64,000 nt of DNA, taken from contig NZ_CP136693.1 of the NCBI RefSeq assembly GCF_032922745.1, positions 1,798,001 to 1,862,000 of the forward strand, read 5' to 3'. This document shows positions 1-9,140 of the stretch, piece by piece. The notes below the pieces were generated by a model. The model had not been told where the DNA came from, did no database searches, and saw only the letters and a program-made list of their open reading frames with translations. Position 1 is the stretch's first letter. Every line of letters begins with the position of its first letter. The position numbers and the translations under genes are program-made. The DNA comes from Marinobacter salarius. GTDB lineage: Bacteria > Pseudomonadota > Gammaproteobacteria > Pseudomonadales > Oleiphilaceae.

Positions 1-1
1 G

Positions 2-628
2 CTACAAAGTTACATCAGCGACAGGGATCAGCTGTTCCGCGCCATCTCCCACGATCTGAAAACCCCGATAACCCGGCTTCGCCTGCGCGCCGACCTGATT
101 GACGATGCCGACATTCGCGAGCGATTCGAGAGCGACCTTCAGGAGCTGGAATTGCTGGTGAAGGGGGCCTTGCAGGGTATGAAGGACACCGACATCCATG
201 AAAACGTGGAGTTGGTCGATATTGACGGCATGTTACGGCGAATGGCGGAAGCGTATGGAGGAGAGAGCCCGCGGGTAGTCGTGGAAGGAAACTGCGCGGC
301 TTATCGCGGCAAACCACTGGCGCTCAAACGATGCCTGGGTAACCTGGTGGACAATGCCGTCAAGTATGGGGACTCTGCGACCATCAGTGTGGAGGACTCC
401 CCAGAGCAGTTGACGATCCACGTCAGGGATTACGGGCCGGGTATTCCGGAGGTCGAACTTGGACGGATTTTCGAGCCTTACTACCGCCTGGGTCAGGAGC
501 ATCGGCGGGGTCATGGGCTAGGTCTTGGTATAGCCCGTAACATTGCCCAAAGCCATGGTGGCGACCTTGAAATAGCGAATTGGCCAGGCGGTGGCCTGGA
601 CGTCACCCTCACGCTGCCCCGACATTGA
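2..628 (+). CDS. Sensor histidine kinase, C-terminal part (5' end outside window)
   Basis: This is the last 208 residues of a membrane sensor kinase; the start lies before the window. The phosphoacceptor H-box is seen at residues 13-23 of the visible part (AISHDLKTPIT), followed by the ATP-binding N-box (NLVDNAVKYG, about 114-123), the G1 box (DYGPGIP, about 143-149) and the G2 box (GHGLGLG, about 170-176), so the catalytic half is complete. Spacing and motifs fit the EnvZ/OmpR-partner class. A porin gene and a glucose ABC operon lie downstream on the same strand, matching the Pseudomonas arrangement in which GltR-GtrS controls glucose uptake. That this is the GtrS counterpart is inference from context. 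Confidence 0.9.
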   Translation, partial: LQSYISDRDQLFRAISHDLKTPITRLRLRADLIDDADIRERFESDLQELELLVKGALQGMKDTDIHENVELVDIDGMLRRMAEAYGGESPRVVVEGNCAAYRGKPLALKRCLGNLVDNAVKYGDSATISVEDSPEQLTIHVRDYGPGIPEVELGRIFEPYYRLGQEHRRGHGLGLGIARNIAQSHGGDLEIANWPGGGLDVTLTLPRH

Positions 629-635
629 GGTGGCA

Positions 636-653
636 TGTAACAACCGTGTTACA
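636..653. promoter_or_regulatory. Palindromic operator-like site upstream of the porin gene
   Basis: TGTAACA-ACCG-TGTTACA is a perfect inverted repeat with 7-nt arms, lying 8 nt after the kinase stop and about 85 nt before the porin start codon. Its place suggests a binding site for a regulator of the porin/gts operon, possibly the response regulator paired with the upstream kinase. It could also be a short stem-loop of the kinase transcript. No T-tract follows. Confidence 0.4.
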
Positions 654-737
654 TCGGCCTTTCAGTTTGATACGTTCCTCCCCGAGGTATTGCCATAGAC
701 TCCGATATTGCTAATACAACAAAAACAAGGAGTCATA

Positions 738-1602
738 ATGAATACCCATAAAACGTATCGTTCTGCCCTGATCCTGGGCGCCAGGCCCCTTCACAGACTG
801 ACAGCCGTCGTAAGCGTGGCGTCGTTGGGATTGTTCGCCGGCCAGGCGTATGCCCAGGAGAGCGTGGAAGAACGCCTGTCCGCCCTGGAGCAACAATTGG
901 CTGAGGTCGAACCCCATGCCAAAGGTGAGCAGGGCTTCTCCTTCAATACCTACGCCCGTTCCGGACTGCTGCTCAACAGCGATGGTAAAAGTGCTCCCGG
1001 CGGCCCCTACCTGACCCCCGCTGGCTCTGTTGGTGGGGCCGTGGGTCGGCTGGGTAACGAGCCGGATACCTATCTCGAAGCCATCCTTACCGCCAATAAT
1101 TATTTCGGCAACGTGCAGTGGCTGATCAATGGTATGTCTGCTGCGGATAACGATGAGCGTGTCGTAGGGGGCGTTATGGAGGCCGTTGACTCAGGTGTGC
1201 AAACCATGCTGGCCTACCACGGCGATCATGGCGGAAACCAGCAAAGACCGTTATGTGGAAGGGGACGAGTACCAATGGTTGACCTTCAACACCCGCCTGG
1301 CCAACGAACTGGGCGCCAACTTTGAGATGCAGTACGAAGCCTCCTGGCAGGTGATGGACCTGCAAACGGAAGGCTACGAAGGCCGTGGTGACGTGGATGG
1401 CGACTACGCCCGCTTTACCATCGCCCCGACCTTCAAGCCCCAGGTAGGCGGCTTCTGGAACCGCCCGGAAATTCGGGTTTTTGCCAGCTACTCCACCTGG
1501 GATGACGAGCTAAACCGCTACGACGGTGGCGATGCCCTGGGGCAGGAAGACTTTGGCGGCAGCCAATGGACCTTTGGCACCCAGATGGAAGTCTGGTTCT
1601 AA
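738..1602 (+). pseudogene. Maltoporin (LamB)-type carbohydrate porin, internally deleted and frameshifted
   Basis: The 5' part starts at ATG 738 behind AAGGAG and encodes a signal peptide ending near AYA-QE, a short coiled coil (LSALEQQLAEVE) and the first LamB strands (GFSFNTYARSG). The 3' part is in another frame and carries a clear LamB C-terminus (RPEIRVFASYSTW, then WTFGTQMEVWF with the usual terminal aromatic). The frame changes near 1230-1240. Joined, both parts give only about 288 residues against roughly 400 for the family, and the middle third of the barrel is missing, so there appear to be two lesions. In the family this porin passes sugars across the outer membrane. The rest of the gts operon is intact. 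An assembly error cannot be excluded. Confidence 0.8.
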
Positions 1603-1643
1603 GCCTGACAAACGTCTCCACGACAAGAATAAGGAGTCATTAT

Positions 1644-2903
1644 ATGAAATCGTTCAAACGTCATCTTACAGCTCTGGCGGTCTCTGCCGCCCTGATGCCA
1701 ACAGCGGCCGTTCAGGCCGGAGAGGTTGAGGTTCTGCACTGGTGGACCGCTGGTGGGGAAGCGCGCGCTGCGGCCGCCCTCAAGAAAATGATGGAAGAGC
1801 AGGGCCACACCTGGAAAGACTTTGCCGTGGCCGGTGGCGGTGGTGAAGCCGCCATGACCGTCCTGAAAACCCGCGCCGTCTCCGGCAATCCGCCCGCCGC
1901 CGCCCAGATCAAGGGCCTGGACATTCGTGAGTGGGCGGAACTGGGCTTTCTGACCAGCCTGGACAGCGTCGCGGAAGCGGAGAACTGGGATCAGCTTATA
2001 CCGCCGATGATCTCCGACGTTATGAAATACGAAGGAAAGTACGTGGCTGTGCCGGTCAACGTACATCGGGTGAACTGGTTGTGGGTGAATCCAGAGGTCA
2101 TGAAGGACGTCGGTGTCGAGGTTCCCACCACGCTGGATGAGTTCTTCGAGGTGGCCGACAAACTCAAGGCCGAGGGTTACATTCCCCTGGCGCATGGTGG
2201 CCAGCCGTGGCAGGACGCAACGGTGTTCGATGCCGTGGCACTTGCCGAGCTTGGCCCCGATGATTACCGCAAGGCCTTTGTCGACCACGACATGGACGTG
2301 ATCAACAGCGCCAAAATGGAAGAGGTCTTTGCACAGTTCGCCAAGGTCATGAGCTACGTGGATGACGATGCCGCGGGCCGAGACTGGAACACCGCCACCG
2401 GTATGGTCATTCGCGGTGAGGCCGCCATGCAAATTATGGGCGACTGGGCCAAGGGTGAATTCACCGCCGCAGGTCTGACGCCAGGAGAGGATTACGTCTG
2501 CGCGCCGGCTCCAGGCACAACCGGGCAGTTCACCTTCAACGTGGACTCATTCGCCATGTTCACGCTGTCCGAGGAAGAGGACATCAAGGCACAGAAGGAT
2601 CTCGCCCGAACCATCCTGGAACCGGAATTCCAGACCCTGTTCAACCAGAACAAGGGCTCAATCCCGGTTCGTACCGACATGGACATGAGTGATTTCGATA
2701 CCTGTGCCCAGGCGTCGATGGATACCTTCAAGTCCAGCGCGGATGACGGCGGTCTGGTGCCAAGCTTCTCCCACGGCCTGGCGACCACCAGCTACATCCA
2801 GGGCCAGATCTTCGATGTGGTCACCAACTTCGTAAACTCCAACAACCCGGACCCGGCAAAAACCACGGACCAGTTGGCAGCCGCCATCAAGTCCGCCATG
2901 TAA
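1644..2903 (+). CDS. gtsA: Glucose ABC transporter, periplasmic substrate-binding protein
   Basis: This is a 419-residue extracytoplasmic sugar-binding protein of the COG1653 class. It starts at ATG 1644, seven bases after AAGGAG, and has a signal peptide cleaved near AVQA-GE. The mature N-terminus (EVEVLHWWTAGGE), the AGGGGEAAMTVLK stretch and AVPVNVHRVNWLW closely match what I know of Pseudomonas GtsA, which binds glucose. The gene heads the gtsABCD order and is followed by a strong hairpin before gtsB, a usual way to keep binding protein in excess over membrane subunits. Glucose as substrate is inferred from similarity; mannose or a related hexose is possible. Confidence 0.92.
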   Translation: MKSFKRHLTALAVSAALMPTAAVQAGEVEVLHWWTAGGEARAAAALKKMMEEQGHTWKDFAVAGGGGEAAMTVLKTRAVSGNPPAAAQIKGLDIREWAELGFLTSLDSVAEAENWDQLIPPMISDVMKYEGKYVAVPVNVHRVNWLWVNPEVMKDVGVEVPTTLDEFFEVADKLKAEGYIPLAHGGQPWQDATVFDAVALAELGPDDYRKAFVDHDMDVINSAKMEEVFAQFAKVMSYVDDDAAGRDWNTATGMVIRGEAAMQIMGDWAKGEFTAAGLTPGEDYVCAPAPGTTGQFTFNVDSFAMFTLSEEEDIKAQKDLARTILEPEFQTLFNQNKGSIPVRTDMDMSDFDTCAQASMDTFKSSADDGGLVPSFSHGLATTSYIQGQIFDVVTNFVNSNNPDPAKTTDQLAAAIKSAM

Positions 2904-2913
2904 TGCCGTATCA

Positions 2914-2932
2914 GGCCGCCCGGTGGGCGGCC
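2914..2932 (+). terminator. Intercistronic hairpin between gtsA and gtsB
   Basis: An 8-bp perfect GC stem (GGCCGCCC / GGGCGGCC) with a GGT loop lies 11 nt after the gtsA stop and is followed by TTCGGGTTTCTT, a weak U-rich run. It probably attenuates transcription or protects the gtsA message 3' end, lowering permease expression relative to the binding protein. Confidence 0.6.
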
Positions 2933-2957
2933 TTCGGGTTTCTTCAGGGGATTCCTC

Positions 2958-3884
2958 ATGGAACACACTCAACGTCGCCCCACCGGGGTGGCCAGGGCAT
3001 CGTCTGGCCTGATGGATGGCCTGCAGCGCTGGTTGCCCAAACTGGTGGTGGCCCCGACCTTCCTGCTGGTTGGCATCGGGATCTATGGCTACATGCTATG
3101 GACGGGCGTGCTGTCATTTACCAATTCCAGCTTCCTGCCCAGTTACAATTTCGTCGGCCTTGAGCAATACGCCAAGCTGATGGAGAGCGAGCGCTGGATC
3201 GTCGCTTCATGGAATCTGGCAATTTTTGGCGGGCTCTTTATCGGCATCTGCCTGTTGATCGGCGTGGTGCTGGCGATCTTTCTGGACCAGCGCATCCGCC
3301 AGGAAGGCGCGATCCGGACTATTTATCTCTATCCCATGGCGCTGTCCATGATTGTCACCGGCACCGTCTGGCGCTGGATTCTTAACCCGCGCCTGGGGCT
3401 GGAAAAACTGATGCACGACTGGGGCTGGACGTCCTTCAGCTTCGACTGGCTGGTGAACTCTGACTTTGCCATCTACACCATTGTGATGGCGGCGGTCTGG
3501 CAGGCATCCGGCTTTGTGATGGCGCTGTTTCTGGCTGGGCTGCGCGGCGTGGATTCGTCGATCATCCGCGCGGCGCGGGTGGATGGCGCCAGCCTGCCGG
3601 TGATCTACTGGAAAATCATCCTGCCGTCGTTGCGGCCGGTGTTCTTCAGCTCGGTGATGGTGTTGGCCCACATTGCTATCAAGAGTTTTGACCTGGTGAT
3701 GGCGATGACGGCGGGCGGGCCGGGCTACTCCACCGACCTGCCGGCGGTGTTCATGTACGCCCATACCTTTACCCGTGGCCAGATGGGGCTGGGCTCTGCC
3801 AGCGCCATGCTGATGCTGGGTGCGATTCTGGCATTGTTGGTGCCTTACCTGTATTCCGAACTGAGGGAGAAACGCCATGACTGA
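2958..3884 (+). CDS. gtsB: Glucose ABC transporter, permease subunit 1
   Basis: This 308-residue inner-membrane permease of the MalF/UgpA type has about six hydrophobic segments and the EAA loop near residues 200-220 (RAARVDGASLPVIYWKI), which contacts the ATPase. Stretches such as LSFTNSSF, IRTIYLYPMALSMIVTG and SFDLVMAMTAGGPGYSTDLP match Pseudomonas GtsB. Its 3' end overlaps gtsC by 8 nt, which implies translational coupling. Function as a sugar channel subunit is well supported; the exact sugar is inferred. Confidence 0.92.
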   Translation: MEHTQRRPTGVARASSGLMDGLQRWLPKLVVAPTFLLVGIGIYGYMLWTGVLSFTNSSFLPSYNFVGLEQYAKLMESERWIVASWNLAIFGGLFIGICLLIGVVLAIFLDQRIRQEGAIRTIYLYPMALSMIVTGTVWRWILNPRLGLEKLMHDWGWTSFSFDWLVNSDFAIYTIVMAAVWQASGFVMALFLAGLRGVDSSIIRAARVDGASLPVIYWKIILPSLRPVFFSSVMVLAHIAIKSFDLVMAMTAGGPGYSTDLPAVFMYAHTFTRGQMGLGSASAMLMLGAILALLVPYLYSELREKRHD

Positions 3885-4746
3885 TATGGTTCGTACCGGC
3901 TTTCGCCCCAGCCGCATTGCTATCTATGGCGTGCTGCTTCTGGCCTGCCTGGTGTACCTGATTCCGCTGATCGTGATGTTGATCACCAGTTTCAAGACGC
4001 CCATGGATATCCGCTCTGGCAACCTGCTGGCACTGCCCACCGACTGGACAACCATCGGTTGGACCAAGGCCTGGTCCGAGGCCTGCACCGGTGTGCAGTG
4101 TGAAGGCGTGAAAGGGTATTTCTGGAACTCGTTCAAGATGACGGTGCCAGCGGTGATGATTTCCACCCTGCTGGGTGCCTTTAACGGCTATGTGCTGTCG
4201 AAATGGAAGTTCAAGGGCTCGGATCTGTTGTTCGGCATGTTGCTGTTCGGCTGTTTTGTGCCCTTCCAGGTGGTACTTCTGCCCATGGCGGCCACCCTGG
4301 GCAAGTTGGGTATGGCCAACACCACCGCCGGACTGGTGCTGGTTCACGTGATCTACGGGGTGGCCTTCACCACGCTGTTTTTCCGCAACTATTACGTGGC
4401 CATTCCCGACGCTTTGGTGAAGGCGGCCCGACTCGACGGCGCCGGCTTTTTCACCATCTTCTTCCGCATTCTTCTGCCCATGTCCACACCCATCTTCATG
4501 GTGTCACTGATCTGGCAGTTTACCCAGATCTGGAACGACTTCCTGTTTGGCGTGGTATTCGCCAGTGGCGACAGCCAGCCGATAACGGTCGCCCTGAATA
4601 ACCTGGTGAACACCAGTACCGGGGTGAAGGAATACAACGTGGATATGGCCGCCGCCATGATTGCCGCCCTGCCAACGCTGGTGGTGTACATCGTGGCCGG
4701 CAAGTACTTTATACGCGGCCTGACGGCCGGCTCGGTTAAAGGGTAA
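3877..4746 (+). CDS. gtsC: Glucose ABC transporter, permease subunit 2
   Basis: This 289-residue inner-membrane permease of the MalG/UgpE type begins inside the end of gtsB. It has about six transmembrane segments and an EAA motif around residues 175-195 (VKAARLDGAGFFTIFFRI). A region with two cysteines near residues 69-74 (CTGVQC) probably lies in a periplasmic loop. It pairs with GtsB to form the channel. The ATPase gene follows after 6 nt, so the whole set is one transcription unit. Confidence 0.92.
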   Translation: MTDMVRTGFRPSRIAIYGVLLLACLVYLIPLIVMLITSFKTPMDIRSGNLLALPTDWTTIGWTKAWSEACTGVQCEGVKGYFWNSFKMTVPAVMISTLLGAFNGYVLSKWKFKGSDLLFGMLLFGCFVPFQVVLLPMAATLGKLGMANTTAGLVLVHVIYGVAFTTLFFRNYYVAIPDALVKAARLDGAGFFTIFFRILLPMSTPIFMVSLIWQFTQIWNDFLFGVVFASGDSQPITVALNNLVNTSTGVKEYNVDMAAAMIAALPTLVVYIVAGKYFIRGLTAGSVKG

Positions 4747-4752
4747 AACAAC

Positions 4753-5868
4753 ATGTCACAACTTGAACTGCGGGACATCCGCAAGACATACCCGGGGGCT
4801 CTCGATGAGACGCTCAAAGGCATCAATATTGACATCGCATCCGGTGAGTTCCTGACTCTCGTTGGGCCTTCCGGCTGCGGCAAGTCAACCCTGATGAACA
4901 GCATTGCCGGCCTGGAATCCATTACCGGTGGGTCGATTGTGGTGGAAGGCAGGGATATATCCACCATGGAGCCGAAGGACCGGGACATCGCCATGGTGTT
5001 CCAGTCCTACGCGCTGTATCCCACCATGTCGGTACGCGAGAACATTGCGTTCGGCCTGAAAATCCGCGGTATGCCGAAAGACGAGATCCAGCAAGAAGTG
5101 GAGCGGGTGGCTGATCTGCTGCAGATTTCCGCATTGCTGGACAAAAAGCCGGCCCGGCTCTCAGGCGGTCAGCAACAGCGGGTCGCCATGGGGCGCGCCC
5201 TGGCTCGCAGGCCGAAGATTTATTTGTTCGATGAGCCGTTGTCCAACCTGGACGCCAAGCTGCGGGTGGAAATGCGAACCGAAATCAAGAAGCTGCACCA
5301 GCGCCTGAAAACCACCATTGTGTACGTGACCCACGACCAGATCGAAGCCATGACGCTGGCGGACCGGATCGCGGTGCTCAAAGACGGCGAACTGCAGCAA
5401 CTGGGCACGCCGAAGGAAGTGTACGACACGCCGGAGAACCTGTTTGTCGCGGGCTTTATGGGTTCGCCGTCCATGAGTTTTATCAATGTGACGGTAGAGC
5501 AGGCTGGATCAGGCCTGGTGGTCAACGTTGAGGGCAGCGATGGCCGGAAACTTGCCCTGCCAGTGCCGGATTACCTGCAGGGGTGGGCCGGCAAACAGGT
5601 GGTGCTCGGCATCCGCCCGGAGCACATAAGCCAGCCAGATGAACAGAAAAGGGATAGCCAGATGGTGGCCGAGAGCCGGTTTACGGTGGAGGTGACCGAA
5701 CCCACCGGGCCGGACATCCTCGCCGTGATTCGCCTCAACAATGTTGATGTGCAGTGCCGGCTGGATGCGGAACACCCGGTGAACTGGGGGGAAGAGGCGG
5801 AACTGATGTTCGACATGAGAAAGGTCGTGTTCTTCGACCCGGACAGCGAGAAGCGCATCCGCCCATAG
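4753..5868 (+). CDS. gtsD: Glucose ABC transporter, ATP-binding subunit (MalK/UgpC family)
   Basis: This 371-residue cytoplasmic ATPase shows Walker A (GPSGCGKST, about 38-46), the Q-loop, the ABC signature (LSGGQQQR, about 136), Walker B (IYLFDEP) with D-loop, and the switch histidine (VTHDQ). A C-terminal TOBE/regulatory extension of about 130 residues is typical of sugar importers such as MalK and UgpC. It closes the gts operon and converges on the photolyase gene with only a 22-nt gap. The assignment to glucose follows from the upstream genes. Confidence 0.93.
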   Translation: MSQLELRDIRKTYPGALDETLKGINIDIASGEFLTLVGPSGCGKSTLMNSIAGLESITGGSIVVEGRDISTMEPKDRDIAMVFQSYALYPTMSVRENIAFGLKIRGMPKDEIQQEVERVADLLQISALLDKKPARLSGGQQQRVAMGRALARRPKIYLFDEPLSNLDAKLRVEMRTEIKKLHQRLKTTIVYVTHDQIEAMTLADRIAVLKDGELQQLGTPKEVYDTPENLFVAGFMGSPSMSFINVTVEQAGSGLVVNVEGSDGRKLALPVPDYLQGWAGKQVVLGIRPEHISQPDEQKRDSQMVAESRFTVEVTEPTGPDILAVIRLNNVDVQCRLDAEHPVNWGEEAELMFDMRKVVFFDPDSEKRIRP

Positions 5869-5890
5869 TCGCGCCAGCCCCTCTCCGTTT

Positions 5891-7423
5891 TCAGAGCTGC
5901 TCCAGATGTGCCAGCAAGTTGTCGGCACGCTGGAGCAGCGCCTCCCGCCTTTCTGGTTTCTGCTTGTCCCAGTTGCGGTACATCATGCCCATGCGCGGAT
6001 TGCTGGCAAAGTCTTCCCGATGGCGATTGATGAAATGCCAATAGAGCGCATTGAACGGGCAGGCGTCGTCTTCCGTGGCCTTGTTGACCTTGTAGTGGCA
6101 GTTGCTGCAATGGTCGGACATGCGCTGGATGTATTTGCCGCTGGCGGCATAGGGTTTCGATCCCAGGTAACCGCCGTCTGCGTGCATGACCATGCCGAGC
6201 ACGTTGGGTAGCTCCACCCAGTCGTAGGCGTCCGCGTACACCGCCAGGTACCAGTCACAGATCTCCTCCGGCTTGACGCCGGCCAGCAGCGCAAAATTAC
6301 CGGTCACCATCAGCCGCTGGATATGATGTGCATAGGCATTGCGACGGGTGGCATCAATAGCCTTGTGCATGCAGCGCATGTTGGTGTCCCCGGTCCAGTA
6401 GAACCAGGGTAGGGAACGGGTATTACCGAGCCGGTTTTCCTGTGCGTAACCCGGCATATGCAACCAGTAGATACCCCGCACAAACTCACGCCAGCCCAGG
6501 ATCTGGCGGATAAAGCCCTCCACTGCGTTAATTGGCGCACGCCCCGAATACCAGGCCTGTGCGGAGGCCTCGCAGACGGCCAGTGGATCCAGCAAGCCGC
6601 AATTGATGTAGGGCGACAGGATGGAGTGAAACAGCCAGTCTTCATTGTCTGACATGGCATCCTGAAAGTCGCCGAAACAGGGCAGGGCAAAATCGATGAA
6701 GTACTCCAATGCCTGCTCTGCGTCCTCGTGGGTGACGGCAAAGTGAAAATCCTCCGTGGTGCCGAAGTGTTCGCTAAAGTGTTGCTCTACCGCCTCAATC
6801 ACCTCCCGGGTCACCTTGTCGGGCTCAACGCGAAAGGGAGCCGGAGCCGCCGGTTTTCCCGTCCACTTGCGGCGGTTGTCGGCGTCGAAATTCCATTCGC
6901 CGCCCTCAGGCTTGCCATCTGGTGTCATCAACAAACCGGTTTTTCGTCGCATTTCCCGGTAGAAGAATTCCATTCGCAGCTGTTTGCGCCCCTCTGCCCA
7001 GTCCGAAAACGCCTGCTTGCTGGCGATAAAACGCGTATCCGGCCGGATCTCCACCGGCACACCCAGGCGCTCATGCCACTGGCTAACCTGCTCGTGCAAT
7101 CGCCACTCGCCGCACTCTGTCGTGATCACCCTGTCAGCGCCGGTTTCTTTGAGCTGATTGGCGATGACAGACTCGAGATTTCGGGTTTCGTTATCGGGGT
7201 GGTAAGTCTGGTAGTGAACCTGCCAGCCGTCATCCTCCAGCCGCTGTGCGAAATGGCGCATGGCGCTGAACAGCAGAACCAGTTTCTTCTTGTGGTGATT
7301 GGTGTAGCTGGCCTCGTCGTGGACCTCTGCCATAACGATTCTGTCTCGTTCCCTGTCAGCGTTGTCGAGTGCGCTGATGGCGGTGGTCAGCTGGTCGCCG
7401 AGTATCAGAATCAGATTGGACAT
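5891..7423 (-). CDS. Cryptochrome/photolyase family protein, bacterial FeS-BCP ((6-4) photolyase-like) type
   Basis: This 510-residue flavoprotein belongs to the deoxyribodipyrimidine photolyase-related family, whose studied member (Agrobacterium PhrB) repairs (6-4) photoproducts with light using FAD and a [4Fe-4S] cluster. The start at 7423 (MSNLILILGDQL) is chosen because GGAGG lies just upstream; an in-frame ATG eleven codons earlier is less likely. The N-terminal domain (about 1-140) is the antenna-binding fold. Near the C-terminus HCSNCHYKV and ACPFN supply three clustered cysteines, and an upstream cysteine (MRCMHKA) is the likely fourth ligand. It appears monocistronic. Confidence 0.88.
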   Translation of the reverse strand: MSNLILILGDQLTTAISALDNADRERDRIVMAEVHDEASYTNHHKKKLVLLFSAMRHFAQRLEDDGWQVHYQTYHPDNETRNLESVIANQLKETGADRVITTECGEWRLHEQVSQWHERLGVPVEIRPDTRFIASKQAFSDWAEGRKQLRMEFFYREMRRKTGLLMTPDGKPEGGEWNFDADNRRKWTGKPAAPAPFRVEPDKVTREVIEAVEQHFSEHFGTTEDFHFAVTHEDAEQALEYFIDFALPCFGDFQDAMSDNEDWLFHSILSPYINCGLLDPLAVCEASAQAWYSGRAPINAVEGFIRQILGWREFVRGIYWLHMPGYAQENRLGNTRSLPWFYWTGDTNMRCMHKAIDATRRNAYAHHIQRLMVTGNFALLAGVKPEEICDWYLAVYADAYDWVELPNVLGMVMHADGGYLGSKPYAASGKYIQRMSDHCSNCHYKVNKATEDDACPFNALYWHFINRHREDFASNPRMGMMYRNWDKQKPERREALLQRADNLLAHLEQL

Positions 7424-7524
7424 AGCGGGAAACGACCTCCGTACCTGGGGCAGCAATCACCCATGATCGCCACGATGTGGTACGAAGGATACGCCAGCGG
7501 CGCAAGGCTGGTTCAGCTGGAAGG

Positions 7525-8517
7525 CTAGCCGCCGGTCATATTCATAAACCGAAGAATCTGAACGTCACCCTCGCTGGAAAAGTGATGGCGCTCCGGTTTC
7601 AGGTCCATGGCATTGATGATGGTTTCACGGAGCTTGTCATCGGTTTCCGGGTGGCCGCGCAGCACGCGGCGCAGATCAACGGAATGCTCATTGCCCAGGC
7701 ACAGCAGCAGGCGGCCTTCCACCGTGACCCGAACGCGGTTGCAGGTGGAGCAGAAATTGTGGGAATGGGGCGAGATGAAACCGACCCGAACGTCGCTGTC
7801 CGGCATGCGGTAGTAGCGGGCGGGCCCGCCGGAATCTTCCGGAGTGGGAACCAGCGCATGGCGCTGGCTGATGATATCGCGCACTTCGTCGCTGGTGCAT
7901 AGCACCTGACCGCGATCATGATCGGAAATTTCGCCCAGTGGCATTTCCTCTATGAAGGTAATATCCACCTTCTTTTTACGGGCAAACTCAACCAGCTCTG
8001 GTACTTCCTGGTCGTTGCCACCTTTCATGACAACGGTATTGAGTTTGATGCCCTCAAACCCCGCCTCTTTTGCGGCGTCTATACCATCAAGAACCTGGGC
8101 AAGCCGGCCAGTGCGGGTGATGCGGCTGAACTTCTCGGCATCCAGGGAATCCAGGCTGATATTCAGCCGCTTGAGTCCGGCCTTGCGCAGTGGCTCTGCC
8201 ATGGTGGGCAACTGGCTGCCATTGGTGGTCATGGCGAAGTCCCGCAGACCAAATGTGCCGATTTCCTTGACCAGTTCCAGAATGCCCCGTCTTACAAGCG
8301 GCTCTCCCCCGGTCAACCGAATCTTTTCGGTGCCCAGGGATACGAAGGTCTTTGCCACCTGGGCAATCTCTTCAAGCGTCAGCACCTGCTGCCGTGGCAG
8401 GAAGGTCATCTCCTCGGCCATGCAGTACACGCACCGGAAATCGCAGCGGTCTGTGACGGACAGACGCACATAGTTGACGGTGCGACCAAAACGGTCTGTC
8501 AGCGTGGCGTTGGGCAT
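7525..8517 (-). CDS. moaA: GTP 3',8-cyclase MoaA (molybdenum cofactor biosynthesis)
   Basis: This 330-residue radical SAM enzyme catalyses the first step of molybdopterin synthesis, rearranging GTP. The radical SAM cluster motif CDFRCVYC lies near residues 24-31, and the C-terminal cluster cysteines are in CSTCNRVRVTVEGRLLLC. The chain ends in Gly-Gly, the conserved tail needed for the reaction in this family. The start at 8517 (MPNATLTDRFGR) gives the usual length; a longer form from 8580 lacks support. Its neighbours are unrelated to the pathway, so other moa genes must lie elsewhere. Confidence 0.95.
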   Translation of the reverse strand: MPNATLTDRFGRTVNYVRLSVTDRCDFRCVYCMAEEMTFLPRQQVLTLEEIAQVAKTFVSLGTEKIRLTGGEPLVRRGILELVKEIGTFGLRDFAMTTNGSQLPTMAEPLRKAGLKRLNISLDSLDAEKFSRITRTGRLAQVLDGIDAAKEAGFEGIKLNTVVMKGGNDQEVPELVEFARKKKVDITFIEEMPLGEISDHDRGQVLCTSDEVRDIISQRHALVPTPEDSGGPARYYRMPDSDVRVGFISPHSHNFCSTCNRVRVTVEGRLLLCLGNEHSVDLRRVLRGHPETDDKLRETIINAMDLKPERHHFSSEGDVQILRFMNMTGG

Positions 8518-8702
8518 GGGTAAGTTCCCCGTCTGGCTTTGTATACAACAAGCATAACCAATGTGTGGCGAATAACCCAACCCAATATCGACAAAAGAAC
8601 CATTCGGGCGTAAGAACCGGTTTTATGAATTCTGCGTATACACGTATCGGTTTGGCCACTTTCGGTGTGAACCTGATATCGATGACTTATTGGAGTTGAT
8701 GA

Positions 8703-9140
8703 ATGCACATCACCCGTTACACCGATTACTCCCTGCGTGTTCTGGTTTACCTGGCGGTGCAGGGTGATGAGCTGGCGACCATTCAGCAGATCGCCGACAG
8801 CTATGAGATCTCCAAGAATCACCTGATGAAAGTCGTTCATCAACTCAACAAGAATGGCTACATCGAAACCGTCCGTGGCAAGAAAGGAGGGATGCGCCTG
8901 CACATGGCGCCGGAGGACATTAACGTTGGCATCCTGGTCAGGGAAACCGAACAGGATCTCAGTGTTGTGGAGTGCTTTTCCTCCAGGAATGCCTGCCGCA
9001 TCACGCCGGTCTGTGGGTTGAAATCAATGTTCGGCGAGGCCTTGACGGCATTCCTGGAAGTACTGGACCGATACACGCTGGCCGATATTATTAACGACCA
9101 GCATCGCCCGCAGTTACTACGACTTTTGCAGATCGCTTAA
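8703..9140 (+). CDS. nsrR: Rrf2-family nitric oxide-sensing repressor NsrR
   Basis: This 145-residue regulator has an N-terminal winged helix (about 1-60) and a C-terminal iron-sulfur site with three cysteines in the pattern C-x6-C-x5-C (ECFSSRNACRITPVCGLK). That pattern, and the tail TLADII, fit NsrR, which represses NO-detoxification genes until NO damages its cluster. No NO dioxygenase or reductase gene is adjacent, so it probably acts in trans. Its stop codon overlaps that of the convergent desaturase gene by 4 nt (TTAA shared by both strands). Confidence 0.88.
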   Translation: MHITRYTDYSLRVLVYLAVQGDELATIQQIADSYEISKNHLMKVVHQLNKNGYIETVRGKKGGMRLHMAPEDINVGILVRETEQDLSVVECFSSRNACRITPVCGLKSMFGEALTAFLEVLDRYTLADIINDQHRPQLLRLLQIA

